64,000 nt of DNA from CAVXHQ01 sp963789535 (GTDB lineage Bacteria; Pseudomonadota; Alphaproteobacteria; Rhodobacterales; Rhodobacteraceae): the NCBI GenBank assembly GCA_963789535.1, contig CAWBKU010000004.1, forward strand, positions 682,001 through 746,000, given 5' to 3'. Every line of letters starts with the position of its first letter. Positions within the stretch are counted from its first letter, which is position 1. The position numbers and the translations under genes are program-made. A model generated the notes under the pieces. That model was not told the DNA's origin and searched no databases. It saw only the letters and a program-made list of their open reading frames with translations. Below, piece after piece: positions 44,833 to 52,266 of this stretch.

Positions 44833-45984
44833 ATGCCATTTATACCGGCGATGATGTCCGTGTTAACGATCGCGGTGTCGGAGTACCAGCAATTCCGGTA
44901 CACCCCCGTTACCGCTCACGCCGGCCAAGTCGGTATCTTCGTCGGGGCCGCCGAGCCGGCCCGGGAGGACAATTCGGATTTCCGGTTCTATCGGGTTTCG
45001 CCCTCGTTCGCGTCACGCCCACCCTCACACGACCGCCCACCGATCGTCGTGCCGTATCAGACGGGCGCGTTCGACCACGCCGCCGGGAAAGCGTACGGGC
45101 GGTTCGTGACCTCTGTTGTACCCGTTGGGAAGCACCTCTACATCATGCCCCTTGGGGGCCGGCATACGGCCGTTCCACTCGACGACGTCCAGTGCCTGGA
45201 AGACAGTGAATGGGGGATGACGCGTCGGCCGGCCGAGGCTGCCGACGACAAGATACCCAGCAGCTGCGGAGTTCCATTTGGCCCCGCCCCGGATCTCTTC
45301 CCGCCGAAGCACCGCCTTGGAGGTCAACGAAGTGAGGCCGTGGGACTGCCGCGGCTACCCCCGGACCTTCCGCCACTCCCAGCGTACGGCTTCGCACCCA
45401 TCGGTGACGGCTACGGCGTGGTCGTTGAGGTCAATGCCGGCCGGGTGGCGACCGCCACTATCCCGCTCTTCCCGCTGGACATTCAAGCGAAACTATACCC
45501 CGATGCCCAGGCCCGCAGACCCCTCCGCCGGGCCGGCCTCATGCCGGAATCTTACTATGGGGAGCCGTTCGTTGTTCGGCGGGCGGGCGACTTGGTGTAC
45601 TTACTCACGACCTCGGGCCTGTTGATTCGCGTCGCCCCGAGTGGACCGGACGAACTAACGACAAATATCGTTTCCGCCGGGCCAAACGCCCGATTCATCG
45701 GCCTGATCGACGTGCCGCAGGACAACTTGCTGTACGCGTTCGACGCTGATGCTGCTCGCGCCGGTATCCCTGTGCCCAAAGACAACCCATTCGGGCAACC
45801 GGAAGACACAGATTTGTACGCGTTCGGCCGTCGATTGGGCTCACCACTCGATGAACGATTTGTGGTCAAACTTTCCGAAAAATCAATGCCTCTACCGTAT
45901 CTTCGACACCCGACTTCTACCGTAATCCCGGCCGCTGAGGTCATCGATTGCCTTTCAGCGATTACCCGCAAACCCGGCCCGTAG
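44833..45984 (+). CDS. Hypothetical protein
   Basis: A 383-residue protein following GAGGAGG. It starts MPFIPAMMSVLTIAVSEYQQ and is beta-rich and Pro-rich (YRVSPSFASRPPSHDRPPIV, VKLSEKSMPLPYLRHP). The repeated beta segments with short loops (VPVGKHLYIMPLGG, VVVEVNAGRVATATIPLF, VVRRAGDLVYLLTTSGLLIR) suggest a propeller-like fold. I do not recognise a family. It lies 63 bp after the surface protein gene and was partly carried with it in the duplication at 49492-49627, which ends within its start region. Confidence 0.6.
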   Translation: MPFIPAMMSVLTIAVSEYQQFRYTPVTAHAGQVGIFVGAAEPAREDNSDFRFYRVSPSFASRPPSHDRPPIVVPYQTGAFDHAAGKAYGRFVTSVVPVGKHLYIMPLGGRHTAVPLDDVQCLEDSEWGMTRRPAEAADDKIPSSCGVPFGPAPDLFPPKHRLGGQRSEAVGLPRLPPDLPPLPAYGFAPIGDGYGVVVEVNAGRVATATIPLFPLDIQAKLYPDAQARRPLRRAGLMPESYYGEPFVVRRAGDLVYLLTTSGLLIRVAPSGPDELTTNIVSAGPNARFIGLIDVPQDNLLYAFDADAARAGIPVPKDNPFGQPEDTDLYAFGRRLGSPLDERFVVKLSEKSMPLPYLRHPTSTVIPAAEVIDCLSAITRKPGP

Positions 45985-46155
45985 AGGTCCAACTCGACAT
46001 ATGTATCCCGCGACCGTATTGCGAGGGTCAGGGGCCGTAACTTCCGGTTGTTTGCGGGGCACCGAACAACGAGCAGCCGCCACGCGAGCGCCGACCATCT
46101 TTTAGAGTTCCCTAAGTCGCAGCTTGATTCATCAGCATGTTAGGAAGACACAGTG

Positions 46156-48738
46156 ATGGCTCGTTTCCGCACCTCATCAAATCAAGACCGATCTCCGGAA
46201 ACTCCCGTGATACTATTCCGCGATTTGCGGAAGCACGGCTCCGTAAAATTTCTCTGGGGTCATCAGGAAAAACTGCTCGACCAATACAAGGACAAACACC
46301 TTAGCACCCCCGACCTCGCCATCGAGTTGCCCACCGGGTCAGGAAAAACATTGGTCGGCCTCCTGATAGGCGAGTACCGCCGCCGAGTTTATGGTGAGCG
46401 GGTCGTATTCCTCTGTCCGAACCGACAACTTTGCGCCCAAGTGGATTCCCAGGCTAGCAAGTACGGTATCCCGACAGCACTGCTGGTAGGTAAACAGCGG
46501 GATTACGACCCGGCCGTCTTCGCCACATACCAAGAAGCCAAAGCTATCGCTGTCTCGACCTACAGCGGGCTTTTCAACACCAATCCGATGTTGAACGACC
46601 CGGAGTGTATACTGTGCGATGACGCTCACGCCGGAGACGGGTTCGTCGCATCCTTATGGTCACTGAAGGTCGGGCGGGCAGAACACGTTAAGGTATACAA
46701 CGCCCTAACTGATTCCTTGCGAGAGTCGATCCCCAGTGGCATCCTGTCAGCCATAGATAACTATGATGGCAACTCAAAAAATAAATCGGCAGTGGAATTG
46801 GTATCGCCAATCGCCGTTGCCGATCATTACGATGCAATGAAGGAGGCTGTTACCAAGGTCATCGGCGATTCGGACCTCAGGTACACCTGGGGCATGATCT
46901 GCGACCACCTGGATGCCTGCCAAATCTATGTCACCTCGGATGCGTTTGAAATCCGGCCAATTGTGCCGCCGGCGACCACCCACCAGCCGTTTGCTAATGC
47001 CAAGCAGCGAGTGTACATGTCGGCAACGCTTGGGGAGAACGGCGACATCGAGCGAGCGTTCGGAGTAAAGAAGATAGCTCGCATACCGCTCCCTGATGGT
47101 TGGGAGAAGCGGGGCACCGGCCGGCGTCTCGTCATCCTGCCGAACAAATCCGGAGCGGCACCCGAAAATGTACTCGAGCAGGTGATCGGCCTTGCTGAGA
47201 GAACCTTGGTTTTGGTCCCGAACGAGGCGGCGAGGAATACAGCAAGGGAGTTATTGCCGACGACTATTGAGTTTCTGGGGCCGAAGGATATCGAGGCAGA
47301 CCTGAAAGTTTTCACTGAATCCACCATGACGGCGTTACTCCTTGCCAATCGCTACGACGGGATTGATTTACCGGGGGCTGATTGCCGAATGCTGGTCGTC
47401 ATCGGTGTGCCGACCGGGGTTGGGCTGCAGGAGCGTTATTTGACCGAGCGGCTGAACGCTCATTCACAGTTCCAGGATCGCATCCGCACCCGCTTAACTC
47501 AAGCCCTTGGCCGTTGCACCAGAGACGAGGGCGACTTTTCTGTGGCGGTACTGCTCGGAAACGACCTTCTGAAGTGGTGTTGCACGTCGTCGAATACGTG
47601 TGGTCTGCACCCCGAACTTCAGGCCGAAATCAAGTTTGGGTTGGACAACTCGGACGATCGAACCACTGAAGATATTGCCGATCTGTGTCGCACGTTTCTC
47701 GATCAAGGGAGCGATTGGGAAGAGGCCGACCAGGAGATCATCAGCCAGCGTAACAAGCTGACTAAGCAGCCAGATGCGGTGACGGCCATCCTCGCCACGG
47801 TCGCTCCACTGGAAATCGACTACCTGAACCGTATGTGGAATAGTCAATACGAGGACGCCCTTGCATTTGCCGATGACATCTCCAATACACTCAGCGGCGG
47901 GGACGAGCTAAAGCCGTACCGCTCGTTCTGGCAACACCAAGCGGCATCCGCTGCATATCTCGGCCACTGGACGAGCGGTAAACCTGAACTCAGATCGGCC
48001 GCCTTACACCATCTCACTGCTGCCATGGGCACATCGTCAGGCATTCGTTGGTTGGCCCTTATTCACGCAAAATTGAGCGGGACTTCGGAGCCGGCTGTCA
48101 ACAGCCTTCCGGAACAAGAGCGATTTTTGTGCCTGGACGCTTGCTTACAGTCGATGGGTATTATCGGCCAGAAATGCCAGAAGAATATGGTGATCGCTCG
48201 GACTCATATTAAGTCCCACGGCGCAAAGAAATTCGAGCAAGGGCTCGAATTTCTAGGAAATCTCTTAGGTGCCAAATCCATCCGGTTTATGGGGGAGGGA
48301 CAGCCAGACGGACTGTGGGTCTTCGGCGACTGGCACGCCTTTGTGTTCGAAGCTAAGACTGACGAGAATGAGAATTTGGGGGTGTCCCTGCGGACAGTTA
48401 GGCAGGCAAAGACGCATGAGCAAGCCGCTCGATCATTGGGATTGCTGGCCTCGCACACTCGTTGTTCGACCATCATCATTTCCCCGCGCACAGCCGTGCA
48501 TCGAGTTGCGCAAATTCACACCGAAAAGCTTTACTATCTGTCGTCGACGGATGTGACCAAGTTGTTCGAGCGGACGGCGAAGGCTTTCAGTGAGGTACGG
48601 ACTGCCGCTCCCAACTGCTCCCCTGAGGCGCTCTGGAACAGGTTCGCCAGCGTTTACCGAGACCATAGCCTTGACCTACCTGCTCTGAAGAACGCTCTGG
48701 AAGGGCAGAAGTTGTCGTCATTGCCCACAGTCGGTTGA
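46156..48738 (+). CDS. SF2 helicase with C-terminal PD-(D/E)XK nuclease-like motif
   Basis: An 860-residue protein. The helicase core has Walker A LAIELPTGSGKTLVGLLIGE (about residue 60), motif II ECILCDDAHAGDGF (about 153; DDAH instead of DEAH), motif III VYMSATLGENG (about 289), LLANRYDGIDLPGADC and motif VI RLTQALGRCTRDEGD (about 448). After an unrecognised helical middle region, GQPDGLWVFGDWHAFVFEAK (about 712-731) fits the D-x(n)-ExK core of PD-(D/E)XK nucleases. Neighbours give no system context, so it may act alone. The combination suggests DNA or phage defence, by inference. The frame is intact, unlike many neighbours, which suggests it is maintained by selection. Confidence 0.75.
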   Translation: MARFRTSSNQDRSPETPVILFRDLRKHGSVKFLWGHQEKLLDQYKDKHLSTPDLAIELPTGSGKTLVGLLIGEYRRRVYGERVVFLCPNRQLCAQVDSQASKYGIPTALLVGKQRDYDPAVFATYQEAKAIAVSTYSGLFNTNPMLNDPECILCDDAHAGDGFVASLWSLKVGRAEHVKVYNALTDSLRESIPSGILSAIDNYDGNSKNKSAVELVSPIAVADHYDAMKEAVTKVIGDSDLRYTWGMICDHLDACQIYVTSDAFEIRPIVPPATTHQPFANAKQRVYMSATLGENGDIERAFGVKKIARIPLPDGWEKRGTGRRLVILPNKSGAAPENVLEQVIGLAERTLVLVPNEAARNTARELLPTTIEFLGPKDIEADLKVFTESTMTALLLANRYDGIDLPGADCRMLVVIGVPTGVGLQERYLTERLNAHSQFQDRIRTRLTQALGRCTRDEGDFSVAVLLGNDLLKWCCTSSNTCGLHPELQAEIKFGLDNSDDRTTEDIADLCRTFLDQGSDWEEADQEIISQRNKLTKQPDAVTAILATVAPLEIDYLNRMWNSQYEDALAFADDISNTLSGGDELKPYRSFWQHQAASAAYLGHWTSGKPELRSAALHHLTAAMGTSSGIRWLALIHAKLSGTSEPAVNSLPEQERFLCLDACLQSMGIIGQKCQKNMVIARTHIKSHGAKKFEQGLEFLGNLLGAKSIRFMGEGQPDGLWVFGDWHAFVFEAKTDENENLGVSLRTVRQAKTHEQAARSLGLLASHTRCSTIIISPRTAVHRVAQIHTEKLYYLSSTDVTKLFERTAKAFSEVRTAAPNCSPEALWNRFASVYRDHSLDLPALKNALEGQKLSSLPTVG

Positions 48739-49061
48739 ACCATGCGGCACGCGGACTAGCTAAAAATCAACCACCGCGCAAAGTCAAGTATTGATGTGGC
48801 CTGAGAGCCTGTGAATCAAACCGGCCGATTCGTTGAAAAATAAGGACTTACGACGCGAAAACGGGGTTTGATTCACAGGCTCTGAGCTTGGTAATTAGAT
48901 TGCTTTCAACCGAATCGGGAAGAAATGGTAAAAATTTCTTGACTTTCTGATAGACTGTCTGATGATGAGAAAGCTACTCGAAGTTTCTAGCACATATGTT
49001 TGTTTGTCGTGGCTAAATCGTATCTTAGCGGTTTTGCCTCGCATCACAGTTGAGGATAAAA
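48739..49061. other. Interval with an 80-bp inverted-repeat element
   Basis: Between the helicase and the small zinc-binding gene. It contains the inverted repeat at 48804-48883; the rest is AT-rich from 48890 to 49060 and probably holds the promoter of the small gene. Confidence 0.5.
48804..48883. repeat. 80-bp element with 19-bp inverted repeats
   Basis: Perfect arms AGAGCCTGTGAATCAAACC (48804-48822) and GGTTTGATTCACAGGCTCT (48865-48883) surround 42 bp. The shape is that of a miniature inverted-repeat element, the abutted ends of an IS, or a large hairpin. No obvious target duplication flanks it. No coding potential. Confidence 0.6.
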
Positions 49062-49277
49062 ATGTCTGAAGCAAAATTTTTCAGATCGTGCCCGAATCCG
49101 AGCTGCGGTCATAGCAGCACAACACCGACTTTTGTGTTTAAATGTGAGAAGTGCAACAAACCTAGTTGCCAGAATTGCGTGCACCAACCTAATATAGCGT
49201 TTATATCATGCCCACATTGCCGTAGCAACATGGATGTGCCGGACCATGTGGTTGGCACAATCATTTCGGGAATATAG
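49062..49277 (+). CDS. Small zinc-ribbon/RING-like protein
   Basis: A 71-residue protein from the ATG at 49062, preceded by TTGAGGATA. Cys pairs are SCPNPSCGH, FKCEKCNKPSCQNCV and SCPHCRSNMDVP, enough for two zinc sites in a RING-like cross-brace. The paralogue at 17309-17532 has the same spacing. It lies alone after the helicase-nuclease gene. The AT-rich composition of its first half differs from the surroundings. Function is unknown. Confidence 0.7.
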   Translation: MSEAKFFRSCPNPSCGHSSTTPTFVFKCEKCNKPSCQNCVHQPNIAFISCPHCRSNMDVPDHVVGTIISGI

Positions 49278-50004
49278 CTGGACATTCGTTAAAGTAGCTA
49301 CTAACTATTGTATTTGCCCAACTCGGCCCAAAGGCGTTCACGGCCGGTAAATGCGTGCGGTGTTTCAACCAACGGGCCTGATCCAGATGGCCATTGTCGG
49401 CAATCCGTGACTAATCATACCGCACTTCTGATAGCTTGGTCAGGCCGATTCGGTTGATCTCGTCGAAGCCGACCGCCGGATCGTTCGGCCCGACTTCGAG
49501 AACACAGCAGTAGCGGGCTTTGTGACCGAGGCGATCGTATCCGAACTGGATATCAATAAAGACTTGGATGGCGACGGCAAATTCAGCCCGGTCAAATCGG
49601 ACCGAGGAGGCCTGGTATGCCGTTTATTGTTGGACGCGAGGACAGGGGTGGTGATAGCGGTCGTGGGTGAGGGTCGCTCGGTCGGCGTCGGTGAAGACGA
49701 GCGAAGTTCGCGTGACCATCCGCGACTCCAAAATCCGGGGAGACGATGGCCCAAATACAATCCACTCTCCCTGATTCGGCAAGTCCTCATTTTACAACTG
49801 CGCAGAGTATAGATATTTCATTCGTTCGCTGTGTCCACGCGAACGCATGATGCAGTTAATCAATGTTAATAAAAAATTGCAAACAACCATGAAATTATTC
49901 GTAAAGATTGCTCGTTCGCGATATAAAACATAGGTTCAACTAAGACGAAATGTCTGAAACTATACCTGTGTTCAGAAATATCGCACTCGTCAGCAGGTGG
50001 TTTT
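49278..50004. other. Interval without intact genes
   Basis: About 730 bp containing the duplicated fragments at 49436-49627 and then AT-rich DNA (49800-49990). No intact gene or RNA was recognised. Confidence 0.5.
49436..49627. repeat. Scar of duplicated gene ends
   Basis: Bases 49436-49491 are a near-copy of the 3' end of the tyrosine recombinase gene (6265 region, same orientation). Bases 49492-49627 are a near-copy of 44611-44711 fused to 44813-44843, the end of the surface protein and the start of the next gene, lacking the tandem-repeat stretch between them. Several substitutions show that the copies are old. Confidence 0.75.
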
Positions 50005-51083
50005 ATGAGAAGACTTGCACTTTCTGCTGCCGTCTTGATCGGTATCGGAGTCGCGGCGTGGTGGCTGTGGCCGCGGCCCATTGTCTGCGATCTGGTATCG
50101 TTCGACGACCCCTCACGAGCGGCACACGCCGTGGACGGCGGCCCAGGTGCCCCCCGGGTCGGCCGGATCGAGTACCTCGACCAAGGGTGGACGCCGTCCC
50201 AGAGCCTCGACTTCTACACCCGCACCCAGGGCTCGCGGCTGATCCCGTACCGCTGGTTCCTCGCCCTCGAAGACCCTACGACCGGGCGGCCGCGAGGACT
50301 GGCTTGGGCTCGCTTGTGCCGCGTGCCACACGACACAAATCGACTACCAGTTGGTCGGCTACCGAATCGACGGCGGGCCGACAATGGCCGACGTCGAGAC
50401 GTTCCTCGAAGAACTTACCCAGGCCCTGGCGGCAACCCGCGACGCCCCGGAGCGGTTCGACCGCTTTGCGACCGCCGTCCTCGGGGCAGACCGGACGGTC
50501 GATTCGACTGCCGTGCTCCGCGACCAGTTAGCGTCTGTCGCCGCGTTCCGGGCCGGCTATGACGCCCGCAACCACTCCGAACTCAAGTACGGGTTCGCCC
50601 GGCTCGACGCGTTCGGGCGGATCATGAACGAGCTCTTGGTCCGCCATATCGGGGTGGACGACCCGGCTCAGAGCCAGCCGCCGAACGCCCCGGTCAGCTA
50701 CCCGTTCCTGTGGGACACCCCCACCACGACTTCGTTCAATGGAATGCGATCGCCCGAAACCCGGATCGCCGGCAGCCGGACGCTCGGGGGCTCTCGCGGA
50801 ACGTCGGCGAAGTTCTCGGGGTGTTCGGCGAGGTCACGATCCGGAAGGCAGAGGCGGGGGACTACGGGGGTACGACTCATCCGTTCGGGTTCTCGATCTC
50901 GTGCATGTCGAAGACCTTGTCCGGGCGCTCAAGTCCCCGAGATGGCCCGACGGGTTTCCGGTCATCGAGGAACGCAAGCGGGCGGGAGGGCAGGATTGTT
51001 CGTCCGATACTCCGCCGACTGCCCCAAGTCGATCAATCGCGACGACCCCGGTCGGACCGTGAACGCTGTTCGAACCCCGACAA
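50005..51083 (+). pseudogene. Di-haem cytochrome c peroxidase-like protein, N-terminal part
   Basis: The start MRRLALSAAVLIGIGVAAWW is a membrane anchor, followed by IEYLDQGWTPSQSLDFYTRT and LIPYRWFLALE. The frame then shifts and continues as LACAACHTTQIDYQLVGYRI (first haem motif), DVETFLEELTQALAATRDAP and YGFARLDAFGRIMNELL. Further shifts give GLSRNVGEVLGVFGEV, SVRVLDLVHVEDLVRALKSP and LFVRYSADCPKSINRDDPGR. The second haem motif is ruined (SADCP where CxxCH is expected). Frame changes at about 50308, 50735, 50870 and 50990 make this real decay, not a single error. It continues at 1654-2259 on the closed circle. Confidence 0.75.
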
Positions 51084-51348
51084 CGTCCCCGCCGAACAGG
51101 CGTTCTGTTTCGGCACCGGCAACACGTCGCGGCAGCGCAGGCTCGACACCGGGCTGATCGAGGCCGGGAAATGCGCCGACTTCGTGCTGATGGATCAGGC
51201 GCAACATGCGCCGGGGCGCGGGCTGCTGGAATCGGTGCAACTGGGGAACCTGCCCGGCGTCGGCATGACGATCATCGACGGCGTGGTGACGAGCGGGCGG
51301 AGCCGGAACACACCGCCCGCCGCGCGGCTGCCGGAGGTAGTGAAGTGA
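51084..51348 (+). pseudogene. Enamidase-like amidohydrolase, 3' part
   Basis: The sequence resumes the enamidase at VPAEQAFCFGTGNTSRQRRL, then LDTGLIEAGKCADFVLMDQA and ends SRNTPPAARLPEVVK. The GLIEAGKxADFVLMD segment is the normal C-terminal beta-sandwich motif of amidohydrolases. It has no start of its own and cannot be expressed as a functional enzyme without the part at 722-1654. Its stop overlaps the start of the next gene by 4 bp. Confidence 0.85.
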
Positions 51349-52126
51349 GGGGCGTCTGCCTCGCCCTGACGCTGGGATGCGCCGCCGCGACGGCGACCGC
51401 GCAGGAGACCGACGCGGACGCGCTCGTCGCGCGACTGGGGCTCGCCCGGGTCTGGGGCTGCGCGTTCGACGGCGTGACCGGGATCGTGACGCTGACGCAG
51501 GATGCGGACGGTCGCGTGCTGGCGCTGGGCGACTGGGCGGGCGCCTCGGTCGCGGAAGGCGCGGACTGGACCGCGCTGACCCTCGGGGGCCGCTACCTGC
51601 TGCTTGCGCCCGGGGCCGTGGCGGTGGACGACGGCCGCGTCAGGCGCGGTGGGTGCCAGCCCTTCGACGCGGCCTTTGCCGACGCCCTGACCGACCTTTT
51701 TCCCGGCAGCGGAGAGGCGGCGCTGTCCGCCGTCTCGGACCGGCTGCTCGACGAGCTTGACGCGCAGCGAACGCAATCGCGACCTCGAAGTCCGGCCTCA
51801 GCGACGCCGAGGCACGGTTCGCGGCGCTGGCCGAGGCCGGGGCCGCCCGACTTGCCGCGACGATGGCCGCGGCCGAGGGCGAGCAGTCCCAAATCCGTGC
51901 GGCCTACGGCGTCCGTATCGCCGACCTCGAGGCCGAGATTGCTCGCGAGACGTCGGCGCGGCTTTCGCCCGCCTGCCGCACGGCGCTGTCGGATCTGGGG
52001 AGCTTCGCTGCGGCCTCGCTGACCGAAGCGGTCGTGGCGCGCGCCAACGAGGCGTCCAAGGCGAGCCGGATCGCCCATACGGTCGGGCTGGTCGACGCGG
52101 TGACGACGGCCTGTCAGGGCGGGTAA
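51345..52126 (+). CDS. Exported hypothetical protein, one frameshift
   Basis: The GTG at 51345 overlaps the enamidase stop (GTGA). The protein starts with a signal peptide (GVCLALTLGCAAATATAQ) and would be about 260 residues. It has RVWGCAFDGVTGIVTLTQDA and CQPFDAAFADALTDLFPG in the first frame. Near 51768 one base is missing, and it continues NAIATSKSGLSDAEARFAAL and AEIARETSARLSPACRTALS to the stop at 52124. The C-terminal half is probably a coiled coil. The family is unknown but the type is common in Rhodobacteraceae. The shift may be a consensus error. Confidence 0.55.
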
Positions 52127-52266
52127 GCGGCGGCAAGAAGCCCGGGAACCTTCCCCGCGGGGAAGATTTCCTTTTGTTAACAGACCGTTAATCTTTCGAT
52201 CTCGCGCCGATCGGGACGGGTTTCCGTCGAGAGAAATCGACGTCGGAAATCTCGAGAGTTTCCGGT

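Larger units (their letters stand above)
1655..51083. mobile_element. Putative integrated (or mis-joined) planctomycete plasmid, about 49.4 kb
   Basis: The block carries its own initiator with iterons, two parAB pairs, two toxin-antitoxin pairs, a MobF relaxase and a coupling protein. Its ends together encode one cytochrome-family pseudogene: reading ...RTVNAVRTPT at the right end into IGTAGTDPLMATNF at the left end is continuous and in frame. That is what a circular molecule opened once would look like. The trinucleotide CAA lies at both junctions (1652-1654 and 51081-51083), giving a unit of 49,429 bp. No longer direct repeat or att-like sequence was seen at the ends. Genuine integration into the enamidase gene and an assembly join both remain possible. 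Confidence 0.65.
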
